15,161 nucleotides of DNA from JAYTJL01 sp043731125 (GTDB lineage Bacteria > Patescibacteriota > Saccharimonadia > Saccharimonadales > UBA10212): NCBI GenBank assembly GCA_043731125.1, contig JAYTJL010000031.1, positions 1 to 15,161 on the forward strand, written 5' to 3'. The notes under the pieces were generated by a model. The model saw only the letters and a list, made by a program, of their open reading frames with translations. It did not search any database and was not told where the DNA came from. A program made the position numbers and the translations under genes. Of the stretch, positions 7,818 to 14,507 are shown in pieces; the stretch's first letter is position 1; each line of letters begins with the position of its first letter.

Positions 7818-7825
7818 ATTCAAAC

Positions 7826-8692
7826 TCATTCGTGCTCCGATCGAATTCGGCCTTGCAGGGTACGTAGTTCTTTTAGGGCCACCTTGGCTTGTTCGTGGTT
7901 GGGTGACATGCCGTGCCAGTGAAAATCATATTCCATGAAGTCCACTCCTTTGCCAGGTACTGTATGGGCGATTATAACCACTGGTTTTTCTACAATTGCT
8001 TTGGCCATCTCGCAGGCATCTATAACAGCGTCTATGTCGTTGCCGTCAATTTCTATAACGTGCCAGCCAAAGGCTTCCCATTTGGCCTTCAGGTCATCAA
8101 GTGGCATCACTTTTTCTGTTGGGCCGTCTATTTGAATATTATTGCGGTCTACAATAGCGATGATGTTATTGAGGCTATATTTTGCAGCAAGCATAATAGC
8201 CTCCCAATTATTACCCTCATCCAGCTCACCGTCTCCCGTCACAACATACACCCAGCGGTGGTGGGCTTTGTCCATGCGTAGCGCCAGCGCCATACCACAG
8301 GCTTGAGATAGCCCACAACCCAGAGGACCGCTGGTGTTTTCCATACCAGGTAGCTTAGTCCTCTCTGGGTGACCTTGTAAGCGGGACTCGAACTTTCTAA
8401 GAGTTAGGAGTTCTTTTTTAGGAAAATATCCAGCGTTCGCCATCGTAGCATACCGTACCGGTACACAGTGGCCATTGGATAGCAATAATATATCTCGCCC
8501 GTCCCAGTCTGGTTTTTTAGGATCATGTTTTAATAATCTGAAATACAGTGCCGTAAAGATGTCTGCAAGGCCAAGTGGACCAGCGGAATGCCCGCTACCA
8601 GCCGCCTCTAGCATCTTAATTATATCTATTCTGATTTCCCCAGCTTTTTTCTCGAGTGCGGCAATAGTCAGTTGTTTATTATTATCAGCCAT
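7826..8692 (-). CDS. tkt: Transketolase, N-terminal half (thiamine diphosphate-binding domain)
   Basis: This 288-residue protein is the diphosphate-binding half of a split transketolase. It shows GSGHSAGPLG (32-41) with His35, SNGHCVPV (72-79) with His75, QGHPE (106-110) with His108, and the thiamine diphosphate/metal motif starting GDGELDEGNNWEA (153-165) and continuing to IVDRNN (180-185), the usual spacing of about 30 residues. The partner half follows after 142 bp of repeat sequence. The enzyme links pentose phosphates (made by RpiB and the epimerase encoded upstream) with fructose 6-phosphate and glyceraldehyde 3-phosphate. Start is the ATG at 8692; it lacks a clear Shine-Dalgarno, and a perfect TATAAT lies only 12 bp upstream, so the transcript may be nearly leaderless. 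Length is about that of other split N-halves. Confidence 0.94.
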   Translation of the reverse strand: MADNNKQLTIAALEKKAGEIRIDIIKMLEAAGSGHSAGPLGLADIFTALYFRLLKHDPKKPDWDGRDILLLSNGHCVPVRYATMANAGYFPKKELLTLRKFESRLQGHPERTKLPGMENTSGPLGCGLSQACGMALALRMDKAHHRWVYVVTGDGELDEGNNWEAIMLAAKYSLNNIIAIVDRNNIQIDGPTEKVMPLDDLKAKWEAFGWHVIEIDGNDIDAVIDACEMAKAIVEKPVVIIAHTVPGKGVDFMEYDFHWHGMSPNHEQAKVALKELRTLQGRIRSEHE

Positions 8693-8704
8693 ATCTTGCT
8701 TATG

Positions 8705-8710
8705 ATTATA
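8705..8710 (-). promoter_or_regulatory. Consensus -10 box (TATAAT) before the transketolase N-half
   Basis: The minus strand reads GGGTATAATC with a perfect TATAAT at 8710-8705. Standard spacing predicts transcription start near 8698, only about 6 nt before the ATG. No convincing -35 exists at 16-18 bp spacing. The site lies downstream of the terminator palindrome at 8753-8780, so the tkt genes probably form a separate transcription unit from the surface-protein gene. Confidence 0.5.
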
Positions 8711-8752
8711 CCCTGAGAAGTGGGTAGTTGGTAGTTACTTGGTGAAAACTCC

Positions 8753-8780
8753 AGAAATACTTGACTAGTCAAGTATTTCT
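8753..8780. terminator. 28-bp perfect palindrome, probable bidirectional terminator
   Basis: AGAAATACTTGA (8753-8764) and TCAAGTATTTCT (8769-8780) are perfect inverted repeats around the self-complementary centre CTAG, so the whole 28 bp is one palindrome. It begins 20 nt after the stop of the surface-protein gene. A smaller hairpin, CCCA-GATT-TGGG (8786-8797), lies between that stop and the palindrome. The core matches the element at 5-30 that follows uvrB. Termination is inferred from placement and symmetry; a dimeric protein binding site is the main alternative. Confidence 0.65.
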
Positions 8781-8800
8781 TATTACCCAGATTTGGGGGT

Positions 8801-11203
8801 CTACTTACTAAACAACTGGCTCTTGGGTATGACTTGTTGGGTAGTGGTAAGGGTACTCCAGAGTAGTTTGATGGTGGCCGAGCTTTTGTTGTCGTAGTAC
8901 TCTAGTTTAAGGCTATGGTAACTACCGGCTATTAGGCTGACGCTGGCGGAGTTGTAGGTAGCGGAATGGTCAGTCCAGTTGTCTATGAGTAGTTTGTTGT
9001 CTAGGTAGAGTCTGACTCCGTCATCACTTTGGGTAGTTAAAGTGTAGGTCTCGGTAGACTTAGCTAGTAGTTTGCCTGTCCATCTGACTGAGAAGGTGTT
9101 ACAGCCTATGCCAGAGATAGGTCGGCAGTTATAGTATCTGCCCCAGGAGAAGTCAATGGTTGGGTCTATCCTGGAAGCGGTAGTACCACTGAAGTCTTTA
9201 TTGTCGTAGTAGAGCGCGGTTAGACCATCGCCAATTGCTGAACTTGGTGGTGGAGGCGGTGGGGCGCAGGCATTGGTGGTAGTTGGTATAACAATGGCTT
9301 CGGCTAGGTTGGAGCTGTTACCGGCGGCATCATAGGCCTGCAAGCCTAGGTTGCTGTAGGTAGTGTTACAGGTCAGGTTGGTGAAGGTGTAGCTTAGGTT
9401 AGGGGTTGTACCTACTTGAGTAGAACTATTCCAGAGTTTATAGCCGGCTACGCCTACGTTATCTGTGGAGGCATTCCAGGCAATGCTAATGCTGGTGGTG
9501 GTGCTGGCAGTGACCGCTAGGCCTTGGGGAACACTGGGTCGAGTGCCGTCAGAAGATGGAGGTGGAGGCGGAGGTGTTACGGTTGTCACATTGACCGTAG
9601 TACTAGCGCTAGCCGAACCGCCGCTGCCAGAACAAGTTAGGCTGTAGGTTGAGGTAGTAGTGGGTGTAACTATTTGGTTGCCAGAAGCGGCTTTAGTACC
9701 GCTCCAAACACCTGAGGCAGTACAAGACGTAGCATTAGCAGAGTTCCAGGTTAGCGTAGAGCTTGTGCCGCTGGTGATAGAAAAAGGAGAAGCACTCAGA
9801 GAAACGGTTGGAACAGATGACGGAGGCGGAGGGGGTGGAGTGGGGGTGCCTGAGGCACCGTATTCGTCGGCACCAATGTCCGGTGTACCCGCCGTACTTC
9901 GAAGCTGGCTGTCTATGTCTTGTATTGGCGAGTTTGCGGGATCGCTGGCATCCTTAGCTGCCGAGGATGGTAGTAAATGGTAATCCAGTGATAAATCATT
10001 TGAGTCATTCACATAGCCAGCGGCTGCTACCTTACTACCTATGCCTCCGCATCCAGTGCTACCAGTGTACACGTTGTAGGCATAAGTGACACCGTTACCA
10101 CAAGACCAATTTTCTTTGTAGACAATATTGCCCGTTACTTTGAAGTTAGAGTATGCACCACCCCAGCCGTCATCATCAATGCTAATAGTTGCTCTGGGGT
10201 GAAAACTGTTATTTCGTACCGTTACGTTTGTAAATGCCCGAGCTCTTGGTGAAAACCCAATCGCTAGGTCCCAATATGGTCCAAAGTTGGGATATTCACC
10301 CTCTCTTGACTGCGCAAACCAGTTGTTTTCAATTAATAAGTTACTTATTTCTCCACCATCATATCTCTGAATGAAAATATCGTAGACACCGCATCCATAA
10401 AATTTGTTTTGTTGGATATTAATACCGGACCCAGATACGATAAACATACATTCGATGTGATTTGTCACAGTGTTCCGGGACACAATATCATGAATCGTGT
10501 TACCCCTAAAAGTAACGTTGCTTGAATTTCCGATTTTGCTATTGCTACAACCATCAATAGCGTCCGATCCGTTGCCGACAACGCAGGGGCCGAGGTCACT
10601 GTTTTCGATAGTTATCTGACTTGATCCGAATATTTGTACATTACAGGTATCAGCACCCGAAATAGTTACATCATTCGCTCCATTTTGAATTTCCCAGAAA
10701 CAGTCAGGGCCATTCGAATTATGGTCTCTTATGTTTTTAACGGTGATGTGTTTTGCGCCATTTGACGAAGAAGTATCACTACCGATATTGAGAGTAGCGA
10801 CTGCAACATTAGCACCGCTGGCAGGTAAAAAAACGACATCGGCTAGGTCACCATTCGTGTTTTTGTCCGATTTAGAAAGGATTATTTGTGGAGCATAATT
10901 GCCCGCACTAACTTCTACAATATCTCCCAACTGGGCAAGAGCATAAGCTCTATCAAAACTAGCACAGGGTCTAGTGCTGTCTCCCCTAACACACGTCGAA
11001 TCACTACCAGTAGTCGATACCCAGACTGAGGGTCCAGCAGCAAAGGTACGGTATAGGGCATAGCCACCTATTAAACTAAAGACTAAAGCAAAGACTGTTA
11101 TAAGAGGTTTGGATAGTTTTAGAGAGGGTAGGAAGAGTTTTTGTTTGGTTGTGGACTTAGTATTTAGTGCGTTTGCTTTAGTTTTTTGGCGACTGGTAGC
11201 CAT
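8801..11203 (-). CDS. Large anchored surface protein: beta-helix, Ig-like, fibronectin III and PA14 domains
   Basis: This 800-residue protein has a Lys/Arg-rich cytoplasmic head (1-31), one membrane anchor (about 33-52, containing PLITVFALVFSLIGGYAL) and a long extracellular part. Domains follow in order: a right-handed parallel beta-helix (about 60-450) with repeated short strands such as ITIENS, VTFRGNTI and VTVRNNSF, ending in the DIGADEYG motif typical of pectate-lyase-like and DUF1565-type proteins; an Ig-like domain (465-541); a fibronectin III domain (556-641); and a PA14 domain (659-786). Three linkers of six prolines (456-461, 544-549, 648-653) separate them. Beta-helix and PA14 folds commonly bind or process carbohydrates, so adhesion to a host cell or polysaccharide is plausible. 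The ATG at 11203 is chosen because GAAGGA lies 8 nt upstream; the in-frame TTG at 11260 coincides with a TTGACA promoter box. No LPxTG signal is seen. It interrupts the sugar-phosphate genes. Confidence 0.9.
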   Translation of the reverse strand: MATSRQKTKANALNTKSTTKQKLFLPSLKLSKPLITVFALVFSLIGGYALYRTFAAGPSVWVSTTGSDSTCVRGDSTRPCASFDRAYALAQLGDIVEVSAGNYAPQIILSKSDKNTNGDLADVVFLPASGANVAVATLNIGSDTSSSNGAKHITVKNIRDHNSNGPDCFWEIQNGANDVTISGADTCNVQIFGSSQITIENSDLGPCVVGNGSDAIDGCSNSKIGNSSNVTFRGNTIHDIVSRNTVTNHIECMFIVSGSGINIQQNKFYGCGVYDIFIQRYDGGEISNLLIENNWFAQSREGEYPNFGPYWDLAIGFSPRARAFTNVTVRNNSFHPRATISIDDDGWGGAYSNFKVTGNIVYKENWSCGNGVTYAYNVYTGSTGCGGIGSKVAAAGYVNDSNDLSLDYHLLPSSAAKDASDPANSPIQDIDSQLRSTAGTPDIGADEYGASGTPTPPPPPPSSVPTVSLSASPFSITSGTSSTLTWNSANATSCTASGVWSGTKAASGNQIVTPTTTSTYSLTCSGSGGSASASTTVNVTTVTPPPPPPSSDGTRPSVPQGLAVTASTTTSISIAWNASTDNVGVAGYKLWNSSTQVGTTPNLSYTFTNLTCNTTYSNLGLQAYDAAGNSSNLAEAIVIPTTTNACAPPPPPPSSAIGDGLTALYYDNKDFSGTTASRIDPTIDFSWGRYYNCRPISGIGCNTFSVRWTGKLLAKSTETYTLTTQSDDGVRLYLDNKLLIDNWTDHSATYNSASVSLIAGSYHSLKLEYYDNKSSATIKLLWSTLTTTQQVIPKSQLFSK

Positions 11204-11231
11204 ATCGGTTATCCTTCTTTCGAATATAGGT

Positions 11232-11260
11232 ATTTTGTTCCCCTCTTGCCTTAATGTCAA
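11232..11260 (-). promoter_or_regulatory. Promoter of the surface-protein gene (TTGACA-17-CAAAAT)
   Basis: On the minus strand a perfect -35 TTGACA (11260-11255) is followed after 17 bp by CAAAAT (11237-11232), a 4/6 match to the -10 consensus. The predicted start near 11225 leaves a 22-nt leader that contains the GAAGGA ribosome site. The -35 lies three bases past the stop of the epimerase gene. This suggests separate control of the surface protein from the upstream metabolic genes. Confidence 0.5.
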
Positions 11261-11263
11261 CTG

Positions 11264-11911
11264 TTAGGTGCTTCCGGTTTCGTCGGCTATTGTCTGTAAG
11301 ACGTGGTAGGCTCTGGCTGGGTCTTGGGCAGTGTGGATATATCCACCAACGTTTACAACGTCAACTCCACCCAATATGAGACTAGCAATGCTCTGGTCAT
11401 TCACTCCACCGTCCCAACCTATTTCCAGGCTTGGCTTTTTTGATTTTAGGTCTTTGGCTTTTTCTAGTAGAGTCAGGTCTGCATGACTGCCACCCTGATA
11501 ACCTAAGTTGCCTGAAAAAATTAGTACATGATCAAGGTCTTTTAGAGCTGGATATAGCTTCTGGGTAGGTGTATTTTGCAACAGAGCCGCACCAACTTTT
11601 ACGCCTGCAGTTCTACACAACCGTACTAGTTCATCATAACTACCTTCGCACTCTGCATGGACAATTATCATATGTGGCTTGTGTTTTAATATTTCATGAA
11701 TAGCTGAAAGCGGGTGCATATACATCAAATGAAAGTCTGCTTGTACACCAACTGGCCACCAAGCGTCTTTGGGCTCGATGGTTTTTTCTTTGGTAAACTC
11801 TCCATCTGTTAGGTCGATTTGGATACGATGGCCAAGATGGATTATCTTGTCCATCTGAGCCTTGTATTCATCTTTTGAGTAGGCAGTCACAGTGGGACAA
11901 ACAATCGCCAT
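11264..11911 (-). CDS. rpe: Ribulose-phosphate 3-epimerase family protein
   Basis: This 215-residue TIM-barrel protein matches the epimerase that interconverts ribulose 5-phosphate and xylulose 5-phosphate. Motifs in order: IQIDLTDGEFT (30-40), aligning with the family IHIDVMDGHFVP; FHLMYMHP (60-67), with metal ligand His61; VHAE (84-87); SGNLGYQGG (133-141), in the place of the phosphate loop GFGGQ; and WDGGVN (166-171), with catalytic Asp167. The first metal ligand, normally His in HxD, is Gln31 here, while Asp33 is kept. The C-terminal phosphate-binding VNVGGYIH differs from the common VAGSAVF. It could be a divergent active epimerase or a relative with another substrate, such as allulose phosphate. 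Its ATG overlaps the rpiB stop (TAATG), indicating translational coupling. Confidence 0.85.
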   Translation of the reverse strand: MAIVCPTVTAYSKDEYKAQMDKIIHLGHRIQIDLTDGEFTKEKTIEPKDAWWPVGVQADFHLMYMHPLSAIHEILKHKPHMIIVHAECEGSYDELVRLCRTAGVKVGAALLQNTPTQKLYPALKDLDHVLIFSGNLGYQGGSHADLTLLEKAKDLKSKKPSLEIGWDGGVNDQSIASLILGGVDVVNVGGYIHTAQDPARAYHVLQTIADETGST

Positions 11912-12405
11912 TATTCTTCCCCGTCTAATTTATTATTGCGCCTAGTGTGTCGCTCTTCACCTGAGAACTCTGCTCCAAGCCAGAGCATGACAACAGACTT
12001 CATATCCTCAAGGCTAACAAACCTAGCGGCTACGGAGATCATGTTGGCGTCATTATGCTGACGAGAAAGTTTTACTAGTGAATACGGATCGTGACTAGTG
12101 TGTCCCTCTGCATCTATTACTTTTCTTGCCACAGCTGGACCATAAAATACCATGCAACGAACGCCTTTTATTCTATTGGCTGCCATTGCTTCTCCTTGGC
12201 CAGACCCACCGAGAATAATGCCTCTGTCAAAATTACCCTCCGCAACAGCCTTAGCCGCTGGAAGAATAAAATCGGGATAGTCATCACCCGGGACTAATTC
12301 AGCCGGACCAAAGTTGTGACATTCATGACCGTGAGAAACAAGCCATTTTTGAATTTCTTGCAACTGCTGGTAACCCGCGTGGTCTGTGGCTAGGGCAATC
12401 TTCAT
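11911..12405 (-). CDS. rpiB: Ribose-5-phosphate isomerase B (RpiB/LacAB family)
   Basis: RpiB interconverts ribose 5-phosphate and ribulose 5-phosphate. This 164-residue protein shows LATDHAG (5-11) for phosphate and ring-opening contacts, GGSGQGEAMAANRIKGVRC (66-84), and RQHNDANMISVAARF (115-129). Glu72 sits where the Escherichia coli type has its catalytic cysteine, which matches the actinobacterial (Mycobacterium-like) subgroup that uses glutamate. The C-terminal tail (about 148-164) is charged, with a HTRRNN stretch. A good GGAG lies 4 nt before the ATG at 12405. The gene is 21 bp after the GAPDH gene and its stop overlaps the epimerase start, so gap-rpiB-rpe form one unit. LacA/LacB-type galactose 6-phosphate isomerase is a lesser possibility. 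Confidence 0.93.
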   Translation of the reverse strand: MKIALATDHAGYQQLQEIQKWLVSHGHECHNFGPAELVPGDDYPDFILPAAKAVAEGNFDRGIILGGSGQGEAMAANRIKGVRCMVFYGPAVARKVIDAEGHTSHDPYSLVKLSRQHNDANMISVAARFVSLEDMKSVVMLWLGAEFSGEERHTRRNNKLDGEE

Positions 12406-12422
12406 TTCTCTCCAAGAACCTC

Positions 12423-12438
12423 AGCCTCAGGCGAGGCT
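12423..12438 (-). promoter_or_regulatory. GC-rich hairpin over the gap stop codon, upstream of rpiB
   Basis: AGCCTC (12423-12428), loop of four and GAGGCT (12433-12438) form a perfect six-pair stem that contains the GAPDH stop codon (TGA, 12429-12427). No U run follows, so it is not a classical terminator. It ends about 18 nt before the rpiB start and leaves the GGAG ribosome site free. It may protect the upstream mRNA end or tune rpiB expression, or it may be chance. Confidence 0.35.
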
Positions 12439-13824
12439 ATCAACTTTTTTTGATGTTTTTGCTTCGGCAGAACCATCTTTGTGTTCGGATTTTTTATCAT
12501 CGGACTTTGACTCGCTGCCAAAATCAATATTTTCAGTCGATATTTCCTTGTGGGCTGCTGGCAACAAAGCTTCTTTTTCAGGTGCCTCTATCATATGCTC
12601 TTGGTGTTTTCCCAGAACTGGCACGTCGCCACCAATTTTGTTTTCGATGTTGGGTTTGTCTTCGGGTTCGGTACCAAAATCAGGCAGCTCAAAGCCTAAT
12701 TCAGCCTTGCTGTCTTCTTCTTTTGGTTTATCATCTTTTGGTGAATCATCCCATTTGTCACTTACGTCCTTCTTGTCTGACACCTCTTCGCCGCTTTTCG
12801 ATGCCTTTTCGCCGCCATTTAGTAGTCGACCGACGTCGGCTGTTAGCTCTACTAGCCTGTTTGAATACCCCCACTCGTTGTCATACCAGGCAACAACTTT
12901 GAGTAAATTTCCGCCGATCACGTTGGTAAGTTTGAGATCTACTATCGCAGAGTGACTATTGCCAATATAGTCTGTGCTCACAAGTTCTTCTTCCGTGGCA
13001 GAAACAACACCTTGGTAGTACGGGTCTGCTGCTGCTTTTTTGAAAACATCGTTAACTTCTTCAACGGTTACATCTTTCTTGGTGATAACAACGAAGTCAC
13101 TAAGTGAAACCACCGGGGAAGGTACCCGCACGCTCATCCCTCCAAATATTCCTTCTAAGGCAGGTAGAGCCTTAGCAGCTGCAATACTTGCACCTGTTGT
13201 GGTTGGTACAATATTGACCGCCGCTCCGCGGGCTTCGCGGAGGTCTTTATTGGGTCCGTCCTGTAACACCTGACTTGCGGTATAACTGTGTACAGTGGTC
13301 ATCATGGCCTTCTCTACTCCAAAGTTATCCTGTAGGATGGCCATCACAGGAGTGATGCAATTTGTGGTGCAGCTGGCGTTACTTATTATTTCTCCTGCCG
13401 ATTCCAGCTTGTCTTCATTCACCCCTATGACTATTGTGTCAGCTCCATCACCCTTGGCTGGCGCGCTAATAATTACTTTTTTAGCCCCTGCCTCAATATG
13501 CGCCCTTGCTTTAGCTGGGTCTACAAACAACCCAGTCGATTCAATGACAACTTCTACTCCTAGGTCTTTCCAGGGTAGAGCTTTAGGGTCTTTTTCAGCT
13601 AGCACCTGAATCTTTTTGCCATCAACTATTATGTTATGCTCATCAAAATCAACGTCAGCCGCGTAAGCACCGTAGCTACTGTCATGCTTCAACAGATGAG
13701 CAAGTGTTTTTGTGTCGGTAAGGTCATTAACGGCAACTACTTCAAGGTCTTCGCGGGCGTGCGCCACTTTAAAAGCGTTTCTACCAATCCGTCCAAACCC
13801 ATTGATAGCTATTTTCGTCTTCAT
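12427..13824 (-). CDS. gap: Glyceraldehyde-3-phosphate dehydrogenase with a 129-residue charged C-terminal extension
   Basis: GAPDH oxidises glyceraldehyde 3-phosphate to 1,3-bisphosphoglycerate. The core (residues 1-336) carries the NAD-binding INGFGRIGR (7-15), VNDLT (33-37) with an Asp typical of NAD preference, SNASCTTNC (148-156) with catalytic Cys152, and catalytic His179 in TTVHSYT. The core ends at the expected place after WYDNEWGYSNR. A tail of about 129 residues follows, made mostly of Asp, Glu, Lys, Ser and Pro, with repeated patterns such as SDKKDVSDKWDD and short hydrophobic islands (ELGFELPDFG, NIDFGSE, EALLPAAH). The tail looks disordered and is not part of canonical bacterial GAPDH. 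The ATG at 13824 is preferred over an in-frame GTG four codons upstream, because that GTG overlaps the GGGGGTGG ribosome-site candidate. The gene follows ppa and leads gap-rpiB-rpe. Confidence 0.96.
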   Translation of the reverse strand: MKTKIAINGFGRIGRNAFKVAHAREDLEVVAVNDLTDTKTLAHLLKHDSSYGAYAADVDFDEHNIIVDGKKIQVLAEKDPKALPWKDLGVEVVIESTGLFVDPAKARAHIEAGAKKVIISAPAKGDGADTIVIGVNEDKLESAGEIISNASCTTNCITPVMAILQDNFGVEKAMMTTVHSYTASQVLQDGPNKDLREARGAAVNIVPTTTGASIAAAKALPALEGIFGGMSVRVPSPVVSLSDFVVITKKDVTVEEVNDVFKKAAADPYYQGVVSATEEELVSTDYIGNSHSAIVDLKLTNVIGGNLLKVVAWYDNEWGYSNRLVELTADVGRLLNGGEKASKSGEEVSDKKDVSDKWDDSPKDDKPKEEDSKAELGFELPDFGTEPEDKPNIENKIGGDVPVLGKHQEHMIEAPEKEALLPAAHKEISTENIDFGSESKSDDKKSEHKDGSAEAKTSKKVDSLA

Positions 13825-13872
13825 TTGACCGTCCACCCCCTGTATTTAAGCATTAGCGTATTCTTTAACTAT

Positions 13873-13901
13873 ATTGTACGAATTTGCCTCCCTAAGCGCA
13901 A
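13873..13901 (-). promoter_or_regulatory. Candidate promoter of the gap-rpiB-rpe unit (TTGCGC-17-TACAAT)
   Basis: On the minus strand TTGCGC (13901-13896) is followed after 17 bp by TACAAT (13878-13873). Predicted start is near 13866, leaving about 42 nt before the gap ATG. Just upstream, CTAAGA-GG-TCTTAG (13909-13922) overlaps the ppa stop, and CCTCC/GGAGG arms surround the -35, so weak hairpins could end the ppa message here. The -35 matches only in its TTG. Confidence 0.4.
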
Positions 13902-13908
13902 GGAGGAA

Positions 13909-14475
13909 CTAAGAGGTCTTAGCGCGGGCTATTGAGTCGGCTACTACTTTTTGGGCTTCTGCAGCTCCACCCCAACCCTTGAATTCAACTTGCGTGCCTT
14001 GCCAGTCGTTTTTCCAGTCCTTGTAATGTGCATAAAATTGTTCTACCACTTTTTTAAGGTGGTCACCGTTGTCTGAAAAGTCTGATAGGTCTTTTAAATG
14101 GTCTTTGCTGATGTCTTTGGCGGGCACACAAATGAGTTTTTCGTCACCTTCACCCTCATCTATCATGTACAGCACACCAATTGGCCTAGCTGGGACAACA
14201 GCTCCATGTACTACTGGTTCATCGATGATAAGCAGTGCATCTAGCGGGTCGCCGTCCTCACAGATTGTGCCGGGCACGTAGCCATAATCAGCCGGGTAAC
14301 GAGCAGTGGTGCCATTGACTCGGTCTAGAGTCAGTCGGCCTGTATCTTTGTCAAATTCGTATTTATTTTGACCGCCGCCGCGTTGAATTTCGATGATTAT
14401 GTTCACTTTATCGGGAGTACCACTATCTACTGTCTGTGTTGAACAGTTGGCGCAGTTGCATAAATTCTCACTCAT
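13909..14475 (-). CDS. ppa: Family I inorganic pyrophosphatase with a Cys-rich N-terminus
   Basis: The 188-residue soluble enzyme hydrolyses pyrophosphate to two phosphates, pulling biosynthetic reactions forward. Family I residues are visible: EIQRGGGQNKYEFD (29-42) with substrate-binding Lys38 and Glu40; YPADYGYVP (60-68); the signature EDGDPLDAL (73-81) with metal ligands Asp74, Asp76 and Asp79; and MIDEGEGDEKL (104-114) with Asp106, Asp111 and Lys113. Length is slightly over the usual 175 because of an N-terminal segment of about 22 residues containing C6-x-C8-x2-C11, not typical of the family. This could bind metal or be an unstructured appendix. The start ATG at 14475 has AAGGAG upstream. 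The gene is divergent from the phosphodiesterase gene and lies 84 bp before the gap ATG on the same strand. Confidence 0.96.
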   Translation of the reverse strand: MSENLCNCANCSTQTVDSGTPDKVNIIIEIQRGGGQNKYEFDKDTGRLTLDRVNGTTARYPADYGYVPGTICEDGDPLDALLIIDEPVVHGAVVPARPIGVLYMIDEGEGDEKLICVPAKDISKDHLKDLSDFSDNGDHLKKVVEQFYAHYKDWKNDWQGTQVEFKGWGGAAEAQKVVADSIARAKTS

Positions 14476-14507
14476 TTTCTCTCCTTTTTATAGTCCAAAC
14501 TTCTTAA

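Noticed and set aside
6703..8692. Transketolase broken into a pseudogene by insertion
   Set aside because: Both halves start and stop cleanly at a natural domain border, the second has a strong ribosome site, and split transketolases are well known, so this is two subunits rather than a disrupted gene.
8753..8780. Insertion sequence end or transposon inverted repeat
   Set aside because: The palindrome is self-contained with a 4-bp self-complementary centre, no transposase or target duplication is seen, and placement after a stop fits termination.
11204..11260. Longer N-terminus for the surface protein starting at TTG 11260
   Set aside because: The TTG is the start of a TTGACA -35 box, and the ATG at 11203 has a well-placed GAAGGA and gives a normal Lys/Arg-rich head before the membrane anchor.
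12386..12955. A 189-codon plus-strand open frame opposite the GAPDH tail
   Set aside because: It is Ser/Phe-rich nonsense that mirrors the Asp/Glu/Lys codons of the tail; it has no recognisable domain and lies wholly over convincing genes.
13825..13836. GTG start four codons upstream for GAPDH
   Set aside because: The GTG overlaps the G-rich ribosome-site candidate, and family proteins begin right at the KTKIAINGFGRIGR segment.
30..14475. Alternative genetic code (TGA as glycine)
   Set aside because: uvrB, the LOG-like gene, tktN and gap end at TGA at the expected protein length, and no in-frame TGA occurs in the conserved proteins.
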